This document shows, piece after piece, positions 1 through 7,700 of a stretch of DNA of 64,000 bases. Where the stretch lies: assembly GCF_002929355.1 (NCBI RefSeq), contig NZ_PJIR01000003.1:186001-250000 (forward strand), given 5' to 3'. This DNA is from Arthrobacter sp. B0490. GTDB taxonomy: Bacteria > Actinomycetota > Actinomycetes > Actinomycetales > Micrococcaceae. The number at the start of each line of letters is the position of its first letter. The first letter of the stretch is position 1. The position numbers and the translations under genes were made by a program. The notes beneath the pieces were generated by a model. It worked only from the letters and a program-made list of their open reading frames with translations. It was not told where the DNA came from and did no database searches.

Positions 1-21
1 ACAAGAGATAGGGAACGCACC

Positions 22-258
22 ATGCTGGAACCCGACGCGATCCCCCGACGCAGCGCTGCTGTCGCAATGAGGTCCGAGCCCGGGACTGTCGTTCCGGCGC
101 CGAAGGCACCCGCGGATGCGGATGACCGGGGTAGGGCGTTGTATGAGCAGCGACTCGTGCTCCTCGAGGGCCTGTGGATGCCGGATGCCCCTCCCTGGGA
201 GGAGCTTTCTCCCGAGGCGAAGGAACGGTGGCGGCACCATACCGGACCTCGAGGATGA
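22..258 (+). CDS. Small hypothetical protein, copy A of an inverted paralogous pair
   Basis: This is a 78-residue ORF with no domain I recognise. Its C-terminal half (about residues 34-71) is 27/38 identical to the product of the minus-strand ORF at 335-511, sharing stretches such as LYEQRL, GLWMP and APPWE. Conservation at protein level between two inverted copies is the main reason to call both real. The start is uncertain: a purine-rich stretch (gagatagggaa) precedes the ATG, but the conserved part begins much later, so the N-terminal 30 residues may not be translated. Function unknown. Confidence 0.4.
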   Translation: MLEPDAIPRRSAAVAMRSEPGTVVPAPKAPADADDRGRALYEQRLVLLEGLWMPDAPPWEELSPEAKERWRHHTGPRG

Positions 259-334
259 CTCTGTGGAACATCGCGGACGAAGGCCGCTGCCCGACCGATC
301 CCGAGCATCCGGAACCCGGAGTTCCTACGTACCG

Positions 335-511
335 CTAGCCGGAGCCGTGCTCTCCGCCACCCTCGGCGTACAGTCTCCACCGGCTCTTCACCTCATCGCA
401 AAGATCCTCCCAGGGAGGAGCCTCCGGCATCCACAGACCCTTGAGCAGCGCGAGTCGCTGTTCGTACAACACCCGGCCCGGATCCACGGCACCACTATCC
501 TGCTGCGTCAC
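335..511 (-). CDS. Small hypothetical protein, copy B of the inverted pair
   Basis: This is a 58-residue reading frame starting at GTG 511 and ending at TAG 335-337. Residues 10-47 align without gaps to the ORF at 22-258 (27/38 identical), including YEQRL, GLWMP, APPWE and a terminal RWR. The pair is inverted and separated by about 80 bp. No ribosome binding site is clear. A 17-codon ORF upstream ends in a TGA overlapping this GTG, which might couple translation. No function can be assigned; the acidic, Trp-rich segment is soluble-looking. Confidence 0.35.
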   Translation of the reverse strand: MTQQDSGAVDPGRVLYEQRLALLKGLWMPEAPPWEDLCDEVKSRWRLYAEGGGEHGSG

Positions 512-838
512 CGGGACGGGACCGACGCGAGAGGAGGAGGCAGACTACGATGATCCGTCATGAACACCCAACTCTTCCCCCCGAGCACGCCGCGCATGCT
601 TTGATCACCGATCGACACGGAGCTATGACAACTCTAGGCCGATCGGCGGACGGACGGCCTGCACGGATGTCATGGATGGAGAACCCGGCGCTCGCGTCGA
701 ACCCGTTCCCCTCCAGGCACGCGGCCCCGAGTCACCCCATCGTGACGAGCAACGGCAGCCCGTTGCACTCGTCATGCGGAGCAGCAGTACGTCGTGGTCG
801 GCGTGTTCAGGACGAGCGGCGCTGTCGGCAGCATGCCC
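512..838. other. Intergenic stretch without a recognisable gene
   Basis: About 330 bases between the small inverted ORF pair and the end of the phosphopantetheinyl transferase gene. Open frames exist here on the plus strand but none resembles a known family or has a convincing ribosome binding site. I see no strong terminator hairpin with a T tract, although the long minus-strand operon must end in or before this stretch. Confidence 0.4.
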
Positions 839-1657
839 TCACGAGGTAGCAGGATAAGCCGGCGAACTATTTTCCTCACGCACTGCGACCGCCACCACGA
901 ACGGCAGCGGCAGCCCGAGATCCTCGGCGCCGGCATCAGCCAGTGAAAACCGGGGCTCGCTAGCTGCTGCCGCAGGCCACCGACGGATCCGTGGCGAGGT
1001 GAACGGACCCGTGTCGAGATCCTGCGGGTCGAGTCGCAGCCCGAGTCCCACAGCCTTGAACGCCGCTTCCTTGCGCGTCCAGAGCATTGCGCGCAAGCGT
1101 GGTCGTTCCGACGGTTCGTATCGTCGCAGCGCCTGGGCTTCACCTGCCGAGGCCATGACCGAGTCGAGGCCCTCGTCGGCGAAGGCGGGCTCCCGGGAGT
1201 CCTCCACATCCACTCCGATCCTGAGACTCCCGCCCATCGACGGCAGAAGCTCATCGGGGCGAGCCGGGATCACGCGCTTCGTCATCCCCACGACCAGCCA
1301 GTCCCCCGCCCTGCTGAAGCTCACCGCCGGGACCGCCTTCTTCTGATCGACGCGGTAACGGGGCCAGCCGTGGCTGCCGTCAAACACCGCGCGACAGGCC
1401 GGGCATTCGAAATCGGCAACAACTCGGCGCTCATCGACACCAAGGCGTATGGCAACCAGCTCGCGGACCTTCACTCGACCGGCCAGGAACCGCCGTCGGG
1501 ACCGCGAATCGTGGATTCCACCTGCACGACGAAGTTCCGCTCTGCTCAGCGTGTCGAAGCGTGCCGGGTTGACGGCACCGAGACGATGGGCGGTGATTAG
1601 GGCACCGCTCCACAGGAGACCGGTCGCGGTGGAAGAATCTACCCCGACACCGCTCAA
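839..1657 (-). CDS. Sfp-type 4'-phosphopantetheinyl transferase
   Basis: It transfers phosphopantetheine from CoA to the serine of a carrier domain and so converts apo- to holo-synthetase. The 272 residues show the two-lobed Sfp layout: an N-terminal half with RRRFLAGR, a Cys pair and a HGWPR stretch (residues 55-100), then the magnesium motif GVDVED (D150, E152) and the signature KEAAFKAVGLGL (196-207). It is the last gene of the minus-strand operon and its TTG start overlaps the TGA stop of the L,D-transpeptidase gene, so it is probably translationally coupled. The obvious client is serine 591 of the Pls-like synthetase in the same operon. A later start is possible because the first 15 residues are not typical of the family. 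Confidence 0.87.
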   Translation of the reverse strand: MSGVGVDSSTATGLLWSGALITAHRLGAVNPARFDTLSRAELRRAGGIHDSRSRRRFLAGRVKVRELVAIRLGVDERRVVADFECPACRAVFDGSHGWPRYRVDQKKAVPAVSFSRAGDWLVVGMTKRVIPARPDELLPSMGGSLRIGVDVEDSREPAFADEGLDSVMASAGEAQALRRYEPSERPRLRAMLWTRKEAAFKAVGLGLRLDPQDLDTGPFTSPRIRRWPAAAASEPRFSLADAGAEDLGLPLPFVVAVAVREENSSPAYPATS

Positions 1658-2547
1658 TGGTGCCCCCGCTTCCTTGGATGCCCCCGCTTACTCAGGAGGG
1701 CGAGGCCTGCGATCAGGACAGCAGCGAAACCCAGCCCCGTGGCCACACCCCCGAAAGGAAACTGCGGTTGCGCCTGTCCTGACCCTGCCGTGTCCTCAGT
1801 TGTCACGGCCGATGGATCCTCATCGGTGGTCGCACCTGCGGCGAAAACCATCTCCTCTACTCCCATCACTATCCGGTCTCCGGGTGTGGCGCGTTGAAGG
1901 AGCCGGGTCACCGTGGCGAGGTCGGTGGAGATACAACCTACCGTGAGGGCATTGCCGGCGTGGAGAAAGATCGCGAAGGAAGCTCCCTGGACCGTGGGCA
2001 TGTCGGGCTCCCGATTCCAGTTGATTACGGCCGCCTGCTCGTAGAATCCCTGCTGAAGATAGAACCACAGGTTCTCGTCGGCGCCGCCGTCCTCGCCCTC
2101 GAAGTACTGGTTGTAGGTGGGGCCCGGCTCTCCGCCCCACCTCGAGTCCGGATTGATGGTGTGGTACTCGAGTTGGGTCCCTGGATTCTCCCTGCCCAGG
2201 GCTTCGGTGAAGGAGAACGACCCCGATGGCGAGTACAGAGTGTTCTGCCACATCTCGCCCGGCGGAGCGAACCCGTTCCTGCCGGCGAATCCTGTGGTCT
2301 GCCACTCCTGGACGTAGCCTTCCGCCGAGCGCACGCACCCTGTGATGAGGACGCGGGTCTCCCGATAGGATGTGGCCGTTGCGAAGGTCACCCGCTTCAC
2401 GCCGTACGTGGGATGGAGCACCTCGCCCGCGCTCAATCTCTCGCACGGATTCGTCACTGTACCCGGAACGGGTGCTGCTGCGCCGGAGGTTGTCGAAAGA
2501 CCCAGCACGGCCGCGATGACCAGGGGTGCTGCTATCGATAGATCCAT
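1654..2547 (-). CDS. L,D-transpeptidase (YkuD-like) exported, membrane-anchored protein
   Basis: The 297-residue product has a signal peptide (1-24), an extracellular domain and a C-terminal membrane helix (about 264-286) followed by a basic tail. The catalytic region reads FLHAGN then TVGCIS (H196, C205), which fits the YkuD His-x(n)-Gly-Cys pattern. Family members form 3-3 or other L,D-peptide cross-links in peptidoglycan or attach molecules to it. It starts 5 bases after the acyltransferase stop and overlaps the next gene, so it belongs to the pls-like operon. A role in anchoring or processing a cationic polymer is only a hypothesis; ordinary wall remodelling is the alternative. The ATG lacks a strong ribosome binding site. 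Confidence 0.75.
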   Translation of the reverse strand: MDLSIAAPLVIAAVLGLSTTSGAAAPVPGTVTNPCERLSAGEVLHPTYGVKRVTFATATSYRETRVLITGCVRSAEGYVQEWQTTGFAGRNGFAPPGEMWQNTLYSPSGSFSFTEALGRENPGTQLEYHTINPDSRWGGEPGPTYNQYFEGEDGGADENLWFYLQQGFYEQAAVINWNREPDMPTVQGASFAIFLHAGNALTVGCISTDLATVTRLLQRATPGDRIVMGVEEMVFAAGATTDEDPSAVTTEDTAGSGQAQPQFPFGGVATGLGFAAVLIAGLALLSKRGHPRKRGHH

Positions 2548-2552
2548 TGCTG

Positions 2553-3800
2553 CTATTCGGCGCCCCGTCGATTCACGGGGTCAGCCTCAAGGAGTTCGGT
2601 AGCCCCTGAGTCGGTACTTGTAGCGTGCCGTCCCGAAAACGAATCCCGATCCAGTACCCAGCGGCGCGCGCGGCTTGCGCCACCCGAGACGAGGCGCTCC
2701 ACCGGACCCTGCTTGCCGGCCGTCACGTTCCTCCATACGATGGCGAAGATTGCCGAGATGAGGACGTGAATCGTCAAGCACAACAGTGGTCGGTTCAGCA
2801 GGAAGCCCGTCGAGAGGGCAACGAGGTGCGCGGAATACAGGGTCAGCGTCATCCCGCCCATCACCGCCAGCGGCATCAGGGCCGATCCGATCTTGCCGGC
2901 GAGGATGATGATGGCACCCAGGACGGCCGCCGCGATACCGATCGTGTTGAAGAGCTCCAGAGGAGTGGACGAGTACGGCGACAGGATGGCCAGCCACCAC
3001 CAGGACGTCGTCGGAAGCCCGGAATCGGGTCCCCAGATCTGGATATCGTTGAAGCCCTCGATATCCATCCATGGCGTCGCTTCCAGCAGGTGACTCCGCC
3101 CTCCGAATGGCCCGAGGAGGATTTCCGAGAGCAGCCATGCGCCGGTCGCAAGGGCAAGCCCGCCGAGGGCGATCCTGGTCTGCACTGCGTAGGACCGAAG
3201 ATCAAGCCGGCCGAGCGCGAGTCCTGCGCAGATATAGGCCATCCATGGGATGGCCGGATAGCTCCCCGAGACGAGCAGCGCTGAGACCGTTGCGGCCGGC
3301 TCGGTGACCAGCGAGGCGAAGGTCGGATCGAACCCGTCGAGGGTGGGCAGGTCGTCACGGACCGCCTGCATGATCACCGGCCCGATGACGGCAAAAGCGA
3401 CGGCCAGAACGGCAAGGGCGCGGGCGCCGAGTCCCAATAGCGGGATCGCCATCAGGAACATCACCCCGTAGTAGGCGAGGATGATCGCCGCGGGCGGATT
3501 GAGGTAGGCGATCAGGAGGCCGATGGCGAGGATGATGCCGGCACGCACTGCGAGGGCTGCCCTCGCTGCCGTGAGTGCACGCCCTGCCAGCGGCTGCCTT
3601 CCGCCCGCAGAGAAGGTGAGCGAAACTCCTGCGAGGGTAGCGAAAAGACCTGCCGATGCCCCCGACAGGATGGTCCAGGACAACGTCGGCTGGGAGTTCT
3701 CATCGACCCCCGGCAGGATATGGATCGCCATCATGCCGATCAAGGCGATCCCCCGGGCTACGTCGATGCCGATGAGGCGCTGTTTGGTGGTGGATGTCAT
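2553..3800 (-). CDS. Polytopic membrane acyltransferase-like protein (DUF1624/DUF418 type)
   Basis: A 415-residue protein with about ten hydrophobic segments. The N-terminus (RLIGIDVARGIALIGMMAIH) has the signature of the heparan-alpha-glucosaminide N-acetyltransferase catalytic family (DUF1624), followed by LAGVSLTFSAGG. Members of this superfamily are thought to move acyl groups across the membrane to extracytoplasmic acceptors, but most bacterial members are uncharacterised. The last 60 residues are hydrophilic and probably cytoplasmic. An AAGGGA site precedes the ATG. It sits 30 bases after dapA and 5 before the transpeptidase gene, inside the pls-like operon. Acetylation of polymer amino groups is conceivable but unsupported by sequence alone. 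Confidence 0.65.
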   Translation of the reverse strand: MTSTTKQRLIGIDVARGIALIGMMAIHILPGVDENSQPTLSWTILSGASAGLFATLAGVSLTFSAGGRQPLAGRALTAARAALAVRAGIILAIGLLIAYLNPPAAIILAYYGVMFLMAIPLLGLGARALAVLAVAFAVIGPVIMQAVRDDLPTLDGFDPTFASLVTEPAATVSALLVSGSYPAIPWMAYICAGLALGRLDLRSYAVQTRIALGGLALATGAWLLSEILLGPFGGRSHLLEATPWMDIEGFNDIQIWGPDSGLPTTSWWWLAILSPYSSTPLELFNTIGIAAAVLGAIIILAGKIGSALMPLAVMGGMTLTLYSAHLVALSTGFLLNRPLLCLTIHVLISAIFAIVWRNVTAGKQGPVERLVSGGASRARRWVLDRDSFSGRHATSTDSGATELLEADPVNRRGAE

Positions 3801-3830
3801 CGCTTGTCCCTTACGCGGGTTGGTATCGGT

Positions 3831-4775
3831 TCATACCGCTGCTACCGGCTGTGAGGAGAGGAACCCGGAGGACTCAAGATCCTGGAGGAGAATCGTAGCT
3901 TCTTCTTCCGTCAAATCTACCAAAGGAAGTCTCACCGACCCTCCGGGCAGGTTCTGCACGGCCAGGGCTGCCTTCACCGACGCGGCGGCGGGTGCTCGGA
4001 ACACGGACCGGTATACCGGCAGCAGTTCGCGGTGGATCATTAGTGCCTCGGCAACGTGTCCCTTGCCATGGCAGTCGAGAAGGTCGCGCAATCGATGGCC
4101 CACGACGTGGCCCACCACGGAGACGAATCCGACCGCACCGATGGAAAGCAGTGGGAGGTTGAGCGCGTCGTCTCCCGAGTAGTAGGCGAGGTCTGTCCGC
4201 TTCATGACCCAGGACGACCCCTCCAGATCGCCCTTCGCATCCTTGACGGCCTGGATGCGGGGGTGTTCGGCCGCCGCTGCGAAGGTGTCCGGTTCGATCG
4301 CGACGCCTGTCCGCTTCGGGATGTCGTACAGCATCACGGGCAGAGGTGTGCTGTCCGCTATCGCAAGAAAGTGCTCGAGTATCCCGCGCTGCGAGGGGCG
4401 TGAGTAATAGGGCGCAACCACGAGCAACGCGTCCGCTCCCTGCGATGCGGCAGCGACTGCCATCGCGATGCTGTGGCGCGTGTCGCCCGCCCCCACTCCG
4501 GCGATGACCTTCGTACCGCTCCCCCCGACGGCCTCCTTCACCGACTGAACGACGGACAACTTCTCTTCATCTGAAGTGGTGAGTGACTCCCCGGTGGTGC
4601 CATTGACCACGATGCCGTCGTTCCACCCCGGCCGTGTCAACCATCGTGCAAGGGTCGAAACGCCGCTCTGGTCGAGTTCTCCACGGTGATCGAACGGTGT
4701 GACCATGGCGGTGATGACGGACCCGAAAGTACCAGCTGCGCTCGCGGGCGTTGCGTCCCTGTCGAGAGTGGTCAT
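3831..4775 (-). CDS. dapA: 4-hydroxy-tetrahydrodipicolinate synthase
   Basis: It condenses pyruvate with aspartate semialdehyde, the first committed step to diaminopimelate and lysine. The 314-residue product has GTTGES (59-64), the catalytic Tyr in MLYDIPKRTG (Y150) and the Schiff-base Lys in QAVKDAKGD (K178), so it should be active. I place the start at ATG 4775, after an AAGGAG site; the ATG overlaps the TGA of the synthetase gene (ATGA). A longer in-frame extension upstream lies wholly within the synthetase gene and is rejected. Sitting between a Pls-like synthetase and other operon members, this is likely a dedicated copy that raises lysine supply. Whether a second housekeeping dapA exists cannot be seen here. 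Confidence 0.93.
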   Translation of the reverse strand: MTTLDRDATPASAAGTFGSVITAMVTPFDHRGELDQSGVSTLARWLTRPGWNDGIVVNGTTGESLTTSDEEKLSVVQSVKEAVGGSGTKVIAGVGAGDTRHSIAMAVAAASQGADALLVVAPYYSRPSQRGILEHFLAIADSTPLPVMLYDIPKRTGVAIEPDTFAAAAEHPRIQAVKDAKGDLEGSSWVMKRTDLAYYSGDDALNLPLLSIGAVGFVSVVGHVVGHRLRDLLDCHGKGHVAEALMIHRELLPVYRSVFRAPAAASVKAALAVQNLPGGSVRLPLVDLTEEEATILLQDLESSGFLSSQPVAAV

Positions 4776-7700
4776 GACTCCGCGCTCCTTGATGTCGGTT
4801 GGGCGGGCCCCTGCTGCCAGGGCACTCCCGGGTGCAGGTTGCCGGTACTCCATTGCAGATCGACGGGATGCCCGTGCCGGCTCTGGGCTTCCGAGAGAGT
4901 CCAGTGACGGATCGGATTTCCGGCCCAACGGGTGCCCTGGGGGACGAATTCTGATCGCATGACCAAGGATGCTGCTCCGACCGTGGCACCCTCAAGGATG
5001 GCGCTGCCCGGCAGCACGATGCTGTTGGGGCCGAGCGTGGAATCAGCGCCGAGGTGGATCCTATCCATGCGCATGATGCGGTCATGGAAGAGGTGTGTCT
5101 GCAGCACCGTCCCACGATTCACGCTCACGCCGTCGCCCAGCGCGATCAAGTCGAACTCCGGAAGCCACCAGGTCTCGCACCACACGCCCCTTCCCACCTT
5201 CGTTCCCATCAGGCGTACCCACCAGTTCAGGAAAGGAGTTCCGATACTCATCCTGATGAGTCCCGGAACCGCCAGCGACTCGGAGAACACGTCCGCAAGC
5301 TCGTTGCGCCAGATGAACGAGGTCCACAGGGGGTACTCCGTCGCCTCGAACCGCCCGACCAGCGTCCACTTCGCGACGACGGCCAGGAGAGAGGTCATGA
5401 CGGCGCCGGCCAGGAGCACCGGACCCGCCCACACGGCGGTGACGAGGAACCCGGACTGGACGTAGATTGCGTTGAGCACCCACACCGTGATCAATGCGAG
5501 CCAGCCAGTGAGTATCGCCGGGAGTATCCGGCATGCTTCGACCGCACCGCGGCCCACCATCAACTTCCGGGGAGGGTTGTAGGTGCGCGACGAATCGCCC
5601 TGATCGATGGGCCGCGGGAGTTCCACCGGCGGGCGCCCGAACCAGGAGGAGTTCTCCGGCATCCCCTTCGGCGCAGAGGAGAGCACGGCGAGCAGCGAGT
5701 TGTCGGGAACAGCGAGATCTGGTCCGACGATGGCGGAATTTCCGACGAAGGATTTCTCCCCGACGCTCGAGACGCCGAGGTGGAGCCAACCATTGCGGAC
5801 GCGCCGAGAGGAGACCATCGAGTGGTCCGCGAGAAAGGACCGGTCCGAGACGCGGGTGAGATGCGGCATGGTCTCGACAGTGGAGATCTCCACATGCTTA
5901 CCGACCCGCGCGCCGAGCAGACGCATCCAGACAGGGGTGAACAGACTGGCGTAGATGGGATACGTGGAGATGAGGGACTTGGTCAGCAGTGCCTGGGTGA
6001 ACCACGTCGCCCATCCCGTGATCCCGTGAACCGAATGCATCCCGGGCTTGATCAGGGAACTCAGGGCCCTCACCAGCAGGACCGTCAGGGCCAGGTAGAC
6101 GATGACAGTGACGACGATGAAGACGGGGGTCCAAGCGGCAAGGGTCCAGAGCGCGTTCTGCAGCGAGCCGACGCCTTGAAGTGCCCGCAGTGCCAGCAGT
6201 CCACCCGGAACCACGGACAGCAGTGGTAGCACGGTCAGCGAGAAGAGCGAGAGCAAGTAGAGAATCGAGATCATCGGGAGCGGCCGCGCATGGTTCATGC
6301 CGGAGGGCCAGTCCGCGCCGGCATCGCCCACGTACTCCATCTGAGCGCCGGCCCAGTGCTGCCCTGCCGGGACGTACCCGGTGACGGAGGTTCCCGGCGC
6401 AACCTCTGCGCCCACCCCCACGTGCGCCCCATCGGTCAAGGTCGAGCGGGTACCCACCCGCGCGTGGTCGTCGATCCGTACCTCGCCCACATTGAGGCGG
6501 TCGCCGTCCAGCCAGTGGCCGGCCAGGTCTGCCTCGTACTCGATCGATGCACCCGCTCCGAAGACGGCGAGCCCGGTAACGGGCGGCATCGCGTCGAGGT
6601 GGACACCCTTGCCCACCTCACATCCCAGAGCCCGGGCGTACCAGGATGCCATGGGAGTGCCCATGAGTGGTTCCAGTTTGCAGAACGTCACGATGCGTTC
6701 GACAGCCCACAACCTCAGGTGTGTGGAACCGCCTCTGCGGAAGACGCCGGGTCTGATCCCGACTAGTAGGAGCCGGGCGGACGTGATCGCGAGGAGGAGG
6801 CGGAACGGCAGGCTGTAGAGCACCACCCAGGCTGCCGCGGTCCCCAGGAGCGGTGGACTCGGGACCCACGGACTGTCCGTGAAACTGAAGAGGACGAGGC
6901 AGACGATCAGGATGCCGGTGACGTACCTCAGCCCACTGATGGAGTAGAGAGCTATGATCACCGGTGCCTGGAAGAACCCGATCCAGGAGGAGGTGGGAGC
7001 TACGGACCTGTCTGTCCTGTCCACGCCCGTGCTCTCCGTGAGGTGGGCGGCGAGCTCTCCGAGGGTGGGATGGGCGTAGACGTCCGCAATGGACACCTGC
7101 GGGTGGCGTACGCGTAGCGACGACACGAGCTGCGCGGCCGCTAGGCTGGCGCCCCCGGCGGCGAAGAAGTTGGTCTCCTCGGTGAGTGGCACCGGACCGA
7201 GCAGTTCCGTCCACTGCTGAGCCAGCCAGGCGAGATCGCCCTCGAACGCCTGAACGGGGATATCCGCGAACGATGTCAGAGGCCAGGGCAATGCTTTCCG
7301 ATCGACTTTCCCCGAGGTTTTCACCGGAAGGTCGTCGACGATGCCGAGGGTAGGAACGAGCTGTTTCGGAAGCCTTTCGGCGAGGAGTTCACGGCAGCGC
7401 GAGAGGTCAAGAGTCGCCCCGGTTGCCGGGACCAGATAGCCCGCCAACACCTGATTGCCGCTGGGGCTCACCTGAACGGCGCCCGCTGCAGCGGCGACCC
7501 CGGGTAGCTGGGCGAGGGCGTCATCGATCTCGCCCATCTCCACTCTTCGTCCTGCCAGCTTGACCTGCTCGTCGGCCCTCCCGACGAACACCAACCCGGC
7601 AGGGTCCGCGAGCACCAGATCGCCGCTGCGGTAGGCCCGAGTCCAGCCGAGCGAGGGCAGAGGAGCATACTTTTCGGCATCCTTGGCCGTGTCCAGGTAG

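Noticed and set aside
4776..4928. 51-residue N-terminal extension of DapA
   Set aside because: It lies wholly within the synthetase gene; ATG 4775 has an AAGGAG site and ATGA coupling, and matches family length.
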